NCBI RefSeq assembly: GCF_017873435.1
Contig: NZ_JAGGKG010000028.1
Span: 1 to 47,767 of the forward strand
From: Paenibacillus turicensis
GTDB taxonomy: Bacteria; Bacillota; Bacilli; Paenibacillales; Paenibacillaceae
Reading direction: 5' to 3'
DNA length: 47,767 nt
Shown: piece by piece, positions 14,814 through 24,031 of the stretch
How positions within the stretch are numbered: the first letter of the stretch is position 1
Layout of the letters: each line of letters opens with the position of its first letter
The notes under the pieces: generated by a model
Databases searched by the model: none
Told to the model about the DNA's origin: nothing
What the model saw: the letters and a program-made list of their open reading frames with translations, nothing else
Program-made: the position numbers and the translations under genes

Positions 14814-16241
14814 ATGGGTTATAGAGATTTAAGACAATTTTTACAGCTGCTTGAATCGGAAAATCAATTAGTACGTATTCATGATCAAGTCATGCCTGAA
14901 CCTGATTTAAGTGCCATTGGTCGTGCTGCACCCAACATGGAAAATGGACCTGCTGTGCTTGTTGAAAATATAAAGGGCTACAAAACGCCCCTTGTTCTCA
15001 ACGTACATGGCTCTTGGCAAAATCATGCCTTAATGCTGAACTTACCCAAGGATACCCCTGTAAAAGAGCAATTTTTTGAACTAAAAAGATTGTGGGACCA
15101 ATATCCTATAAAACCGGTGTGGGTAGATAAAAAAAATGCCCCCATAAAGGAGGTTATCATTGAAGATAATATCAATTTATTTGAAGTTCTCCCTTTATTC
15201 CGAATTAATGAGTTTGACGCGGGTTTTTATCTCTCAAAAGCACTCATTGTAAGTAAAAACCCAAACAACCCTAACAGCTATGATGAGCAAAATGCAGGAA
15301 CTTATCGGATTCAGGTTAAAGGAAAAGATAAAGTTGCAATCCAACCACTCCCCTTTCACGACATTGCCATCCACCTACGAAATGCTGAGGAAAAAAATGA
15401 ACCTCTGCCCATTGCGATTTGTTTAGGTAACGATCCCGTCTTAAGCTTTATGTCCAGTACCCCCATCGCTTATGTTCAATCTGAATATGACTTTGCAGGC
15501 GCGTTAAAAGGGGAACCTATTGAATTAACAAAAAGTGAAGCTGGTGATCTCGATATCCCTGCTCGTAGTGAAATTGTGTTAGAGGGTTACATTGAACCAC
15601 GGATACGAGAAATAGAGGGGCCCTTTGGTGAATTCCCTGGAAGCTATTCTGGTTCTCGTTTACAGCCTGTTGTTAAAATAACAAAAATAACACATCGTCA
15701 AAATCCAATTTTTGAAAACTTGTATTTAGGAATGCCTTGGACAGAGCTTGATTATTTAATTGCATTAAATACAAGCATCCCACTTTATGATCAATTAAAA
15801 CGCGATTTCCCTGAGGTAGAAGCGGTGAATGCAATGTATACCCATGGAATTGGCGTCATTGTATCTACTAAATCTCGTTTTGGCGGCTATGGGAAAGCAG
15901 TTGCAATGCGCTTATTATCCACGCCACATGGCATGCCTTATAGTAAAATCGTAATCGTGGTGGATGAATTTGTTGATCCATTTAATTTAGAGCAGGTGAT
16001 GTGGGCGTTAACGACACGTGTGCGTCCAGATAAGGATGTGTTCAAAATCCCCTATGCCCCAGGCATGCCACTAGATCCCTCCTCTGAGCCAGCAGGAATG
16101 CACACCAAATTAGTCATTGATGCCACGACACCTGTAGCACCCGATTATGGACGGGAAACGGAGTTATTAGCTGTACCTGTAAAAACCGAGGAATGGTCCG
16201 TAATTTTACGTAGCTTAATTAAAGAAGGGAGTAATCATTGA
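14814..16241 (+). CDS. bsdC: UbiD family decarboxylase (hydroxyarylic acid decarboxylase subunit C)
   Basis: The 475-residue protein follows the UbiD/BsdC pattern from YRDLRQFLQLLE to the C-terminal DATTPVAPDYGRE. The conserved active-site block REIEGPFGEFPGSYSG (about 268-283) carries the glutamates that act on substrates bound to prenylated FMN. These enzymes decarboxylate 4-hydroxybenzoate- or vanillate-type acids. The downstream D subunit overlaps it (TGATG), marking it as the BsdC/VdcC type. The UbiX-like BsdB that makes prenyl-FMN is not in this window. TAGGAGG precedes the ATG. Confidence 0.88.
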   Translation: MGYRDLRQFLQLLESENQLVRIHDQVMPEPDLSAIGRAAPNMENGPAVLVENIKGYKTPLVLNVHGSWQNHALMLNLPKDTPVKEQFFELKRLWDQYPIKPVWVDKKNAPIKEVIIEDNINLFEVLPLFRINEFDAGFYLSKALIVSKNPNNPNSYDEQNAGTYRIQVKGKDKVAIQPLPFHDIAIHLRNAEEKNEPLPIAICLGNDPVLSFMSSTPIAYVQSEYDFAGALKGEPIELTKSEAGDLDIPARSEIVLEGYIEPRIREIEGPFGEFPGSYSGSRLQPVVKITKITHRQNPIFENLYLGMPWTELDYLIALNTSIPLYDQLKRDFPEVEAVNAMYTHGIGVIVSTKSRFGGYGKAVAMRLLSTPHGMPYSKIVIVVDEFVDPFNLEQVMWALTTRVRPDKDVFKIPYAPGMPLDPSSEPAGMHTKLVIDATTPVAPDYGRETELLAVPVKTEEWSVILRSLIKEGSNH

Positions 16242-16465
16242 TGATTTGTCCTAGATGTGACTCTAAAAATATCGAGTTGTTAACGAAAGCACCCGTTGAT
16301 GATGCTTGGGAAGTGTTTATTTGTGAAACCTGCTATTTTTCATGGAGAAGTACTGAAGGGGAAAATATTACAAACCCTGAAAAGTATGATCAACGATTTA
16401 AATTAAATCCTGCTAACTTTGAGAAGCTAGATAAAATACCACCAATTCCTGATTTTAAAAAATAG
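16241..16465 (+). CDS. bsdD: Hydroxyarylic acid decarboxylase small subunit D
   Basis: The 74-residue protein has two CxxC pairs (CPRCDSKN and CETCYFSW) that probably bind zinc, and the family's C-terminal pattern NPEKYDQRFKLNPANF, PPIPDF. It matches BsdD/VdcD/YclD, the small partner of UbiD-type non-oxidative decarboxylases. It starts at the ATG sharing one base with the stop of the upstream gene, so translation is coupled. Confidence 0.88.
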   Translation: MICPRCDSKNIELLTKAPVDDAWEVFICETCYFSWRSTEGENITNPEKYDQRFKLNPANFEKLDKIPPIPDFKK

Positions 16466-16518
16466 AGAGAGAATCACGTGGTATGTTCCCAGCTAGTATG
16501 ATCTCCAGTTTCCTTTTC

Positions 16519-16568
16519 AGGAGGAATTATGAAGTCATAATACTACAACAACTCCAATAATTCCTCCT
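16519..16568. repeat. Perfect 12-bp inverted repeat, unassigned
   Basis: AGGAGGAATTAT (16519-16530) and ATAATTCCTCCT (16557-16568) flank 26 bases. No T run follows on either side, so it is not an ordinary terminator. The left arm looks like a ribosome binding site before a three-codon ORF (ATG-AAG-TCA-TAA). Confidence 0.5.
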
Positions 16569-16596
16569 ACAAGGATTGATGTTGAATATCTATGTT

Positions 16597-16983
16597 CTAT
16601 TGCTTTTTCTCCACAATCGCAAAATAATTATTTTCGGGATCCGCAAAGTTAAATACTTTTTCACCCGTTGGCATTTGAACCATGTCCCCTACGGTAATTC
16701 CTTTATTCTTAAATTCACCATACAATTCCTCCAAATTATCCGCAAATAAAAGAATCGAAGGTGTGCCTAAATTCAACTCAGGTTGCATCTCCGCAATCAC
16801 TTGCTTGTTATGTAACACAAAGCTTGTTTCAGCAGCTTTACTTGGTGCAATTTCGATCCATCGGAAATCTTCATCTTTCCCACTCTCAGCAATAACACTA
16901 AAGCCCACCTTCTCTGTCCAAAAACGAAGTATTTCATCTTGATTATCCACATACAACATAACTTGTCCAATGCGATGAATCAT
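16597..16983 (-). CDS. VOC superfamily protein (PhnB/glyoxalase-like)
   Basis: A single VOC domain of 128 residues: IGQVMLYVDNQDEILRFWTEK at the start and FNFADPENNYFAIVEKK at the end. The metal-ligand histidines of glyoxalase I are not all present, so it may be a non-catalytic or binding member. AAGGAGAG precedes the ATG. Monocistronic between the decarboxylase operon and the membrane protein. Confidence 0.8.
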   Translation of the reverse strand: MIHRIGQVMLYVDNQDEILRFWTEKVGFSVIAESGKDEDFRWIEIAPSKAAETSFVLHNKQVIAEMQPELNLGTPSILLFADNLEELYGEFKNKGITVGDMVQMPTGEKVFNFADPENNYFAIVEKKQ

Positions 16984-17111
16984 ACCAATCTCTCCTTAAC
17001 ATGTTGTAATGTACGGGCTATAAATATCCTTTAACTATAAGAATAGCGTATCCAAATGAATAAAATCTATTTCAAATTTAAGGCGGCAATAATACAGCCA
17101 TGAGATGACAG

Positions 17112-17735
17112 CTATCTGGAGGGCGAAAAATAACGTTCAAGTTCCAGCACAAAATGAAATACAGTGTAGCTGAGCATACCATAGCTCAAAATGAGGACAA
17201 CTACAACAAATTGCTGTGTAACAAAACCAAGTGTAACATTGGCAACAAGATAACCTAGTCCTACCAATGAGGCGACTGATCTACTCCACCCGAGCGAACT
17301 CCGATTATTATTTTTCTGCTTACGCCAAAGGGTGTTCGTCTGCCTTTTGGCTTTTTTGCGGTTCCGTTTTAGATAATCATACAGTGCAAATCCGTATGCA
17401 AACAAAGTTCCAATTGCAAAAAGCGGAGTATCCAAATTCAGCATGGAATAGGCAAATAGTTGCATGATAAAAAGTAAACTAAGACTGCAAACCACCCCAA
17501 ATACGCCTCTAAACACAACGTAGCTCTTCTGCAAAAATACTGGAAACAAAATCAGTAGCAATGCCCATATGTTCATTATAAGCAAAGGGGGGAAAAGAAG
17601 ATATCTATAGAGCCTTTCTGTAGGCACCGCTAAAATAGGTATCAGCACAAATACATTAAGAAAAAAAAGAACCAGAGTTGCAGCATGAAAGCGAATTTGA
17701 CTGGGAGATGGCATTAGCCGTGATGCAGGTTTCAT
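17112..17735 (-). CDS. Multi-pass membrane protein, unknown
   Basis: The 207-residue protein has about six hydrophobic segments (starting near residues 18, 45, 78, 103, 155 and 175) and a strongly basic loop around 122-150 (KRNRKKAKRQ, WRKQKNNNR), which should be cytoplasmic. I recognise no family or catalytic motif. AAGGGAG lies before the ATG. It follows the DUF2200 gene by 28 bases in the same direction and is probably co-transcribed with it. Confidence 0.65.
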   Translation of the reverse strand: MKPASRLMPSPSQIRFHAATLVLFFLNVFVLIPILAVPTERLYRYLLFPPLLIMNIWALLLILFPVFLQKSYVVFRGVFGVVCSLSLLFIMQLFAYSMLNLDTPLFAIGTLFAYGFALYDYLKRNRKKAKRQTNTLWRKQKNNNRSSLGWSRSVASLVGLGYLVANVTLGFVTQQFVVVVLILSYGMLSYTVFHFVLELERYFSPSR

Positions 17736-17763
17736 AGTAAAGCTGCTCCCTTCTTTTCTCTTT

Positions 17764-18117
17764 TTATTTTTCCTTCCGCAAAATCTTCTCCATTGCTTTT
17801 CCCTTCGCTAACTCATCAATCAGCTTATCTAAACAACGAATTTCTCGCATCGTTGGTTCTTCAATCTCCTGCACTTTCACACCACAAACCACACCTGTAA
17901 TTAAAGATCGTAGCGGGTTAAGCTTGGCTTCTGCAAAAAAGGTTTCAAAATCTGTTTTCTTTTCTAGGTGTGACTCTAACTCTTCTTGACTATATCCTGT
18001 CAACCAACTAATGATTTCATCAACTTCTAATTTTGTACGTCCTTTTCGCTCTGCCTTCGCAACATAATGAGGGTATACACTGGCTACACTTGTTGTATAA
18101 ATTCTATGTTTGTTCAT
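17764..18117 (-). CDS. DUF2200 domain-containing protein
   Basis: The 117-residue protein matches DUF2200 in full: [55 protein letters not shown], and [22 protein letters not shown]. The function of the family is not established; it is a small cytoplasmic protein with a conserved KAExKGRTK block. The internal ATG at 18117 has the better spacing from GGGGA than the one two codons earlier. Confidence 0.85.
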   Translation of the reverse strand: MNKHRIYTTSVASVYPHYVAKAERKGRTKLEVDEIISWLTGYSQEELESHLEKKTDFETFFAEAKLNPLRSLITGVVCGVKVQEIEEPTMREIRCLDKLIDELAKGKAMEKILRKEK

Positions 18118-18237
18118 GTTCATTCCCCATTTATATCAATATAGTTTTTATCTTTCACAGTATACAATACAAGCACGCTAAAAGGCACTCCGTTATCATT
18201 TGAAAAATGATGTTACTCAGGAAAAATCGATGATGGG

Positions 18238-18300
18238 TTGAAAAATATTTCTAATTTGATATAATGAAAACCATTGAGATTGAGAATCAATATCAATTAT
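18238..18300 (+). promoter_or_regulatory. Promoter and Fur box of siderophore importer
   Basis: TTGAAA (18238-18243), 16 bases, TATAAT (18260-18265), followed from about 18272 by ATTGAGATTGAGAATCAA and TATCAATTAT. These are overlapping Fur-type repeats (GATAATGATAATCATTATC family) covering the transcription start, so iron should repress the operon. Confidence 0.7.
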
Positions 18301-18359
18301 TGGTTTCATCAAAAATACATAGCTTGTCAGGCAAGCTCAAAAACAGGGGGATATATACA

Positions 18360-19406
18360 ATGAGAAAGAACAAGGTTTCAAAATTATTAATGATTTGGGT
18401 GGCGGTCTTTGCTTTGGCGTTAACAGCATGCTCAAACTCAACGAATAAATCTGCTAATTCTAGTACTACAAAATCAGATACGACAAGTACTAATGCGGCT
18501 ACGACCACTGCACCATCAACCGTTGAAATTACAGATGCTCATGGGAAAGTGACTGTTCCTATTAATCCAAAAAAGGTGGTTGCTCTTGATAACAGAACTT
18601 TTGAAACTTTAGCAGCTTGGGACGTTAAAATAGTAGCCGTGCCAAAGGACGTTATGCCTACAGATTCCCCTTATGTAAAGGATGATGCAGTACAAAATAT
18701 TGGGAATCATCGTGAACCTAATCTTGAATTATTAGCATCTGTAGATCCAGATCTTGTCATTGTTGGACAAAGATTTGCTAGCTTTTACGAGGATATTAAG
18801 AAGTTAGTGCCAAATGCCGCAGTGATTGACCTTAATTTTGATGTTTCTGGTAAAGAAGGTCAACCTGGAGAAAACTTAGTTAACGGACTTAAAGATGCAA
18901 CCACGAATTTAGGTAAAATTTTTGATAAGCAAGAAGATGCAGCTAAATTAAATGCCGAGTTAGATACCGCGATTGAAGCAGCAAAATCCGCATACAATGG
19001 AACAGATAAGATTATGAGTGTTGTTGTATCTGGTGGCAACATCGGATTCTCTGCTCCACATTCTGGACGAGTATGGGGACCATTGTATGAAATTTTGGGT
19101 TGGACTCCTTCTCTAGAAGTTGATAAATCTTCTTCGGACCATCAAGGTGATGAAATTTCGGTTGAAGCAATTGCACAAAGCAATCCAGACTGGATTTTTG
19201 TATTGGATCGTGATGCTGCTATCTCTTCTTCAAAAGATGCTGTCCCTGCTCAAGATGTAATTGATAAAGCGCCGGCTCTGAAAAATACAACTGCGATTAC
19301 TAAAGGGCAAATTGTTTATGCTCCAAATGATACTTATACCAATGAATCTATCGAAACGTTTATCGAATTAATTAATAACGTAGCGACAGCATTAGGTAAG
19401 AAATAA
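18360..19406 (+). CDS. Siderophore ABC transporter substrate-binding lipoprotein
   Basis: The 348-residue lipoprotein has a lipobox ending at Cys24 (LALTAC), a Ser/Thr/Asn-rich linker, then a class III periplasmic-binding fold: VEITDAHGKVTVPINPKKVVAL, IGNHREPNLELLASVDPDLVIVG, and a C-terminal ITKGQIVYAPNDTY. It resembles the catecholate siderophore (petrobactin) binders YclQ/FatB. It captures the ferric siderophore at the outer membrane face of the cell and hands it to the two permeases encoded next. The start at 18360 follows GGGGG; upstream in-frame codons lie in the Fur region. Confidence 0.9.
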   Translation: MRKNKVSKLLMIWVAVFALALTACSNSTNKSANSSTTKSDTTSTNAATTTAPSTVEITDAHGKVTVPINPKKVVALDNRTFETLAAWDVKIVAVPKDVMPTDSPYVKDDAVQNIGNHREPNLELLASVDPDLVIVGQRFASFYEDIKKLVPNAAVIDLNFDVSGKEGQPGENLVNGLKDATTNLGKIFDKQEDAAKLNAELDTAIEAAKSAYNGTDKIMSVVVSGGNIGFSAPHSGRVWGPLYEILGWTPSLEVDKSSSDHQGDEISVEAIAQSNPDWIFVLDRDAAISSSKDAVPAQDVIDKAPALKNTTAITKGQIVYAPNDTYTNESIETFIELINNVATALGKK

Positions 19407-19421
19407 AAGGAGTATAAGGTA

Positions 19422-20447
19422 GTGCTAAAAAATTTAATACCTAATCACGCCGGGGTTGAGACTGCTCAACCCCAGCGTCATAATAATAGAAAACTATGGA
19501 CAATCCCTTTTATCATTGCAATTATCATTACGGTTATTTTAAGTGTAATATCACTACTTACTGGCGTGTATGACATTAAAGGACAAGCCGATGGGATGGA
19601 AATGTTCTTCATCACGCGTGTCCCAAGAACATTCGCGTTAATGCTGACTGGCGCTGCAATGGCAATGTCTGGATTAGTCATGCAACTCATTACACAAAAT
19701 CGGTTAGTAGAGCCGACCACAACAGGCACAATGGAATGGTCTGGACTGGGACTTATGTTCATCTATTTATTTTTTCCCGCGCCATCCTTAGTACTAAGAA
19801 TGACAGGTGCAATCATTTTTTCTTTTATAGGAACGATGATTTTTTTTGTGTTTCTTAAAAAGGTTAAACTTCGTTCGTCCTTAGTTGTCCCTATTATCGG
19901 GATGATGCTAGGTGCAATCGTTTCTGCATTTTCGACGTTTGTTGGTCTTGTGTTCCAAATGACTCAAAATATCGAAAACTGGTATGCAGGCTCGTTCTCA
20001 TCTGTTCAAATTGGCCGGTATGAATACTTATGGATCATTATATTAATTACGATCCTTATTTTTATTTTTGCTGATCGCTTAACTTTAGCAGGATTAGGGG
20101 AAGACGTGGCTACTAGTTTAGGCGTGAACTATGATCGGATTGTTTTATTAGGCACAGCATTTATTTCTTTAGCAGTTGGTATTGTTGCTGCAGTCATTGG
20201 CACACTTCCGTTTTTAGGCTTAATTGTACCTAACATCGTTTCTATGTTCCGAGGTGACGATCTTAGAAGTAACTTACCTTGGGTTTGCCTATCCGGGATG
20301 GCTGCCATTATGATTTGTGACATTTTATCGCGTATCATTATTATGCCCTTTGAAATCCCTGTCTCCATGATACTTGGTACAGTTGGCGCCGTCGTATTTA
20401 TACTTATTCTTTTAAGGCAAAGGAGGTCAAGAAGGATACTAAGATGA
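19422..20447 (+). CDS. Siderophore ABC transporter permease 1 (FecCD family)
   Basis: The 341-residue protein has nine or ten membrane segments and the FecCD hallmarks: ITRVPRTFALMLTGAAMAMSGLVMQ near 65-90 and GTLPFLGLIVPNIVSMFRGDDLR in the cytoplasmic coupling loop. It is most like YclN. It starts at GTG behind AAGGAG, 15 bases after the binding protein, and its stop overlaps the second permease by four bases. Confidence 0.9.
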   Translation: MLKNLIPNHAGVETAQPQRHNNRKLWTIPFIIAIIITVILSVISLLTGVYDIKGQADGMEMFFITRVPRTFALMLTGAAMAMSGLVMQLITQNRLVEPTTTGTMEWSGLGLMFIYLFFPAPSLVLRMTGAIIFSFIGTMIFFVFLKKVKLRSSLVVPIIGMMLGAIVSAFSTFVGLVFQMTQNIENWYAGSFSSVQIGRYEYLWIIILITILIFIFADRLTLAGLGEDVATSLGVNYDRIVLLGTAFISLAVGIVAAVIGTLPFLGLIVPNIVSMFRGDDLRSNLPWVCLSGMAAIMICDILSRIIIMPFEIPVSMILGTVGAVVFILILLRQRRSRRILR

Positions 20448-21508
20448 GTGAACTAGCTAATAGTAATCCACTAAATATTAAAATTAATTCTAATCATAAT
20501 TCTAAAAAAAGATCAGCTAGCGCCTTTCGTACAAAAAAGGAAGAAAAGTTTTATTGGATTTTGCTGATTGTATTAATAATGGTAGGCGTTTTTGCTTCCA
20601 TTGGGCTACTCGTTTATAACAATCCAATTCCTGTAACCTCTCCTTCCTTTATACCTGTTGTTAAAAGAAGAGTGGTGGCCCTTGTTGCCATGCTGATCGC
20701 GGCCATTTGTCAAAGCTTATCTACTGTCGCTTTTCAATCCATTACAAATAATAAAATTATAACTCCATCACTTTTGGGCTTTGAGGCTATTTATTCAACC
20801 ATACATACAAGCACGATCTTTTTTCTAGGTGCTACAGTGTTTGTAAGCTTTAGCGGGGTTGATTCGTTTTTATATCAAGTGGTTGCAATGGTTTTGGTGT
20901 GTTTAATTCTTTATGGATGGTTACTTTCGGGGAAATATGGTAACTTACAGCTGCTTCTTTTAGTTGGGATCATTATCGGGGCTGGACTCCGGTCTGTATC
21001 CTCTTTTATGAGAAGATTGCTTGCACCATCTGAGTTTGATATTTTACAAGCAAAATTGTTTGCTTCCGTTAATAATGCCGATGCTGCTTATTTTCCGATT
21101 GCTATACCCATTGTGATCGTTGTTGCCTTCCTTTTACTTGCAAATGCGAAGAGATTAAATGTGCTGTCACTCGGTAAGGATGTCTCTACCTCACTTGGGA
21201 CTAAACATCAAGGTGGGGTCATTTATACGCTAGTCCTAATTTCTATTTTAATGGCGATTTCAACTGCTTTAGTTGGCCCTTTGACGTTTTTCGGATTTTT
21301 AGTTGCCACTTTAAGTTATCAAGCAGCTCAAACGTATGATCATAGATACATATTCCCTATGTCTCTTGCAATCGGTTTTGTCATTTTAACAGGCTCATAT
21401 TTTATTATGTATCATGTTTTTAATGCACAAGGAGTTGTTTCGATTATTATAGAACTAGTTGGCGGACTTACATTTTTAATTATGATTTTAAGGAAGGGTT
21501 CTTTATGA
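20444..21508 (+). CDS. Siderophore ABC transporter permease 2 (FecCD family)
   Basis: The 354-residue FecCD permease is most like YclO: a polar N-terminus of about 40 residues, then membrane helices with VKRRVVALVAMLIAAICQSLSTVAFQ, LGKDVSTSLG, and the coupling segment LVGPLTFFGFLVATLSYQ. It forms the heterodimeric channel with the preceding permease. Four-base overlaps on both sides imply translational coupling. Confidence 0.9.
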   Translation: MSELANSNPLNIKINSNHNSKKRSASAFRTKKEEKFYWILLIVLIMVGVFASIGLLVYNNPIPVTSPSFIPVVKRRVVALVAMLIAAICQSLSTVAFQSITNNKIITPSLLGFEAIYSTIHTSTIFFLGATVFVSFSGVDSFLYQVVAMVLVCLILYGWLLSGKYGNLQLLLLVGIIIGAGLRSVSSFMRRLLAPSEFDILQAKLFASVNNADAAYFPIAIPIVIVVAFLLLANAKRLNVLSLGKDVSTSLGTKHQGGVIYTLVLISILMAISTALVGPLTFFGFLVATLSYQAAQTYDHRYIFPMSLAIGFVILTGSYFIMYHVFNAQGVVSIIIELVGGLTFLIMILRKGSL

Positions 21509-22257
21509 TTCAGATCAATAATGTCAAAAAAAGTTATGCGGATGAGGTAGAAATCGGACCTTTAAATATTTCAATACCAAAAGCTGGACTGACTTCTCTT
21601 ATCGGACCCAACGGGGCGGGTAAATCTACAACCCTTTTAATGATTGGAAGACTTTTAAATTTAGACCAAGGTCAAATTAGCGTGGCAGGAATGGATGTCA
21701 CTAAATCCAAATCAAGCGATCTTGCTAAAATCGTAACGGTTTTAAGACAAGAAAATCATTTCGTAACGAGACTTACCGTCAGGCAATTGGCTGGTTTTGG
21801 ACGTTTTCCCTACTCTAAAGGGAGATTAACGAAAGAAGATGAATTTATCATCTCTAAATATATTGATTTTCTTAATTTGACTGAGCTTGAAAATAGATAT
21901 TTAGATGAGCTTTCTGGAGGACAACGACAAAGAGCTTATGTAGCTATGGTATTATGTCAGGAAACAGAATACGTTTTGTTAGATGAGCCGCTCAACAATC
22001 TTGACGTCGCACGTTCTGTGCAGATGATGGAGCATTTGAAATATGCCGCGCATGAATTTGGAAGAACGATTTTGACCGTCATGCATGACATTAATTTTGC
22101 CGCTAAATACTCTGATCGAATTTGTGCGATGAAGGAGGGGAAAATTGCCGCTTTTGGAACTGTCGAAGAGGTGATGAACCCTGACATCTTAACGGATATT
22201 TTTGAAACTAAAATTGAAATTATTGCGGGGCCTTATGGGCCTATTGCGATTTATTAA
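21505..22257 (+). CDS. Siderophore ABC transporter ATP-binding protein
   Basis: The 250-residue ATPase is of YclP/FepC type: Walker A GPNGAGKS (34-41), Q-loop RQENHF, signature LSGGQRQRAYVAM, Walker B YVLLDEPLNNLD and the H-loop His in TVMHDINFAAKYS. It powers the FecCD heterodimer. Last gene of the four-gene Fur-controlled operon, followed by a hairpin. Confidence 0.93.
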   Translation: MIQINNVKKSYADEVEIGPLNISIPKAGLTSLIGPNGAGKSTTLLMIGRLLNLDQGQISVAGMDVTKSKSSDLAKIVTVLRQENHFVTRLTVRQLAGFGRFPYSKGRLTKEDEFIISKYIDFLNLTELENRYLDELSGGQRQRAYVAMVLCQETEYVLLDEPLNNLDVARSVQMMEHLKYAAHEFGRTILTVMHDINFAAKYSDRICAMKEGKIAAFGTVEEVMNPDILTDIFETKIEIIAGPYGPIAIY

Positions 22258-22259
22258 AA

Positions 22260-22338
22260 GCTAAGGCTGAGACAAAATGGTTATAGTGGCTATTATTCCA
22301 CTCTAACCATTTTAAATGAGTGATGTCCCAGCCTCACT
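22260..22338. terminator. Large bipartite hairpin after importer operon
   Basis: GGCTGAGACA pairs imperfectly with TGTCCCAGCC on the outside, and AAAATGGTTA perfectly with TAACCATTTT inside. No clean T run follows, but the position between convergent operons suggests a bidirectional terminator. Hairpins of this CTGGGACA type recur in Gram-positive intergenic regions. Confidence 0.55.
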
Positions 22339-22367
22339 TAGTTTAACTACACAGAAATATTAATTTT

Positions 22368-23153
22368 TTATTGACGCTTACGCAACATTCTTCCGACAAT
22401 ATACAGCATTTGTTTACGGGTAAAGAAGCGAGATAATTGAGCAGAAATAAAATTATTCAGTCCTGGGACAACGTATACCTTTTTAGCTTGAAGCGCACGA
22501 ATTGCAACCTTAACCACATTCTCTGGAGTATCCCTTTTGCCCACGGAGGCTTCTTCTGCCCCTACAACGTTAAAAAACTCTGTTTCTGTTGACCCAGGAC
22601 ATAACGCAAGAAATTGTACGCCGCGTTTTCGATTTTCCTCCCATAGTGCCTCTGTAAATGACAACACGAATGCTTTTGTAGCCCCATATACAGCCATGTT
22701 AGGGAGAGGCTGGAAGGCTGCAGTTGATGCTACGTTAATAACCGTTCCGCTTTTCGCTTTCAACATATCTGGTAAAAATAAATAAGTAAGATCTACCACC
22801 GCCGTCGCATTCAGCATTACTTCATCATGTTGTCTTGATCCTGACAGCTGCTCAAAAAGTCCGTATGTTGCGAAACCAGCATTATTAATTAAACATTCAA
22901 CGTTCAGACCACGTTGATTACATTGTTGATAGAGCTCTGCTGCAGAACCATTTTGAGCTAAGTCAGAAACTATGACCTGCGCTTTAATTCCATATTTTTC
23001 ATGTAGTTTCTCTCCTAAAGCATTTAACTTATCTTCCGAACGTGCAACTAAAATCAAATCGCTCCCTCTTGATGCATATTCATTCGCAAATGCTTCACCA
23101 ATACCCGAAGAAGCCCCTGTTATTAACGTCCATTTATTATTTTTAGGTTTCAT
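22368..23153 (-). CDS. SDR family oxidoreductase (DltE/YqjQ-like)
   Basis: The 261-residue short-chain dehydrogenase has TGASSGIG at 12-19, NNAG at 90-93, Ser143, Tyr156 and Lys160 (YGATK). Basic Arg38 after strand 2 suggests NADP(H). The C-terminal part with GRMLRKRQ and conserved CPGSTETEFF resembles DltE-type dehydrogenases of unknown substrate. It is divergent from a TetR gene; the shared operator suggests that regulator represses it. Confidence 0.88.
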   Translation of the reverse strand: MKPKNNKWTLITGASSGIGEAFANEYASRGSDLILVARSEDKLNALGEKLHEKYGIKAQVIVSDLAQNGSAAELYQQCNQRGLNVECLINNAGFATYGLFEQLSGSRQHDEVMLNATAVVDLTYLFLPDMLKAKSGTVINVASTAAFQPLPNMAVYGATKAFVLSFTEALWEENRKRGVQFLALCPGSTETEFFNVVGAEEASVGKRDTPENVVKVAIRALQAKKVYVVPGLNNFISAQLSRFFTRKQMLYIVGRMLRKRQ

Positions 23154-23183
23154 TGTACTTTCACTTCTCCCTTAAAAACGTTT

Positions 23184-23200
23184 TAGAAACAGTGTTTCTA
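23184..23200. promoter_or_regulatory. TetR-type operator palindrome
   Basis: TAGAAACA-G-TGTTTCTA: perfect eight-base arms around one base, about 30 bases upstream of the SDR start, between SDR and TetR genes. Typical size and position of a TetR-family operator. Confidence 0.6.
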
Positions 23201-23343
23201 TTAGAATCATTGTATCTTACTGCGTTTTTGTTGTCAATAATAGTAATTCAGTTGTGCATTGGCATTTTTCCCGCTAAAACAGTAAAATAAGCTCTAGAGA
23301 AGCACATAACTTGAGAAACTAAAGTAAAAAGGTGTGAGTACAC

Positions 23344-24006
23344 ATGCAAAATTCATCTAATATCTCTTCCACAGATACCCATAAAGATACTCATAAAGTT
23401 ACTACCTATCCCAATGTCAAGCTTCAGCAAAATGAAGTATTACGGCGTAACATCATTGAAGCATCAGCATCCATTATGCAAAGATTTGGTCCTGAGGCTG
23501 TAACGATACGTAGAGTAGCTGAAAAAATGGAGTGCCCTACAAAAATAATTTATAAATTGTTTGGGAGTAAGGAGGGTCTTGCAAAAGAACTTTTTATGGA
23601 GGGCTGCAAGCTTTTATCTGATACCTTTCAGGACGTTCCAGTGCAAACTAATCTTAAACAATATCTACTTGATATTGGGCAAGCCTACTGGAATTTCTCG
23701 AAGGAATATACCAATTATTATATGGTCATGTTCGGTGGCGCCTTTAGCGAATTCAAACCCGAAGAGGATAGTTCTGAGGCTATCGTTACCGCATTAAAGC
23801 AAGTTGCCGCTTTGATTTCAAATGCAATTGAGCAAGGCTTAATTTTGGAGAAAGACCCCCTTCTTGTCGTTAATCTTGTTTGGTCTTCATTACACGGTGT
23901 TATTCACCTTTATTTAGGTGGGCATATTCATAACGAATCAACTGCAAAAATATTATATGATCGAACATTATTAAATTTAGTTCATACTTTTTTTCAAGGA
24001 CAATAA
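23344..24006 (+). CDS. TetR/AcrR family transcriptional regulator
   Basis: The 220-residue protein has a disordered His/Thr/Asp-rich start (about 1-28), then a TetR helix-turn-helix (NIIEASASIMQRFGPEAVTI, VAEKMECPTKIIYKLFGSKEGL, about 39-80), and a ligand domain ending in the WSSLHGVIHLYLGGHI segment of the WHG-type C-terminal family. It probably represses the divergent SDR gene through the palindrome at 23184-23200. AAAGGTG lies before the ATG. Confidence 0.88.
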   Translation: MQNSSNISSTDTHKDTHKVTTYPNVKLQQNEVLRRNIIEASASIMQRFGPEAVTIRRVAEKMECPTKIIYKLFGSKEGLAKELFMEGCKLLSDTFQDVPVQTNLKQYLLDIGQAYWNFSKEYTNYYMVMFGGAFSEFKPEEDSSEAIVTALKQVAALISNAIEQGLILEKDPLLVVNLVWSSLHGVIHLYLGGHIHNESTAKILYDRTLLNLVHTFFQGQ

Positions 24007-24031
24007 CCAATTCAACAATTAGCAAAATTAC

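Noticed and set aside
16466..16596. Minus-strand hydrophobic frame (ILVGGIIGVVVVL) as a transporter remnant
   Set aside because: Too short to assign; any A/T-rich palindromic stretch can give such a string.
18360..22257. Naming the importer outright as the petrobactin system yclNOPQ
   Set aside because: Gene order differs from Bacillus (binding protein first) and substrate specificity of these lipoproteins cannot be read reliably from sequence, so only ferric siderophore import is claimed.
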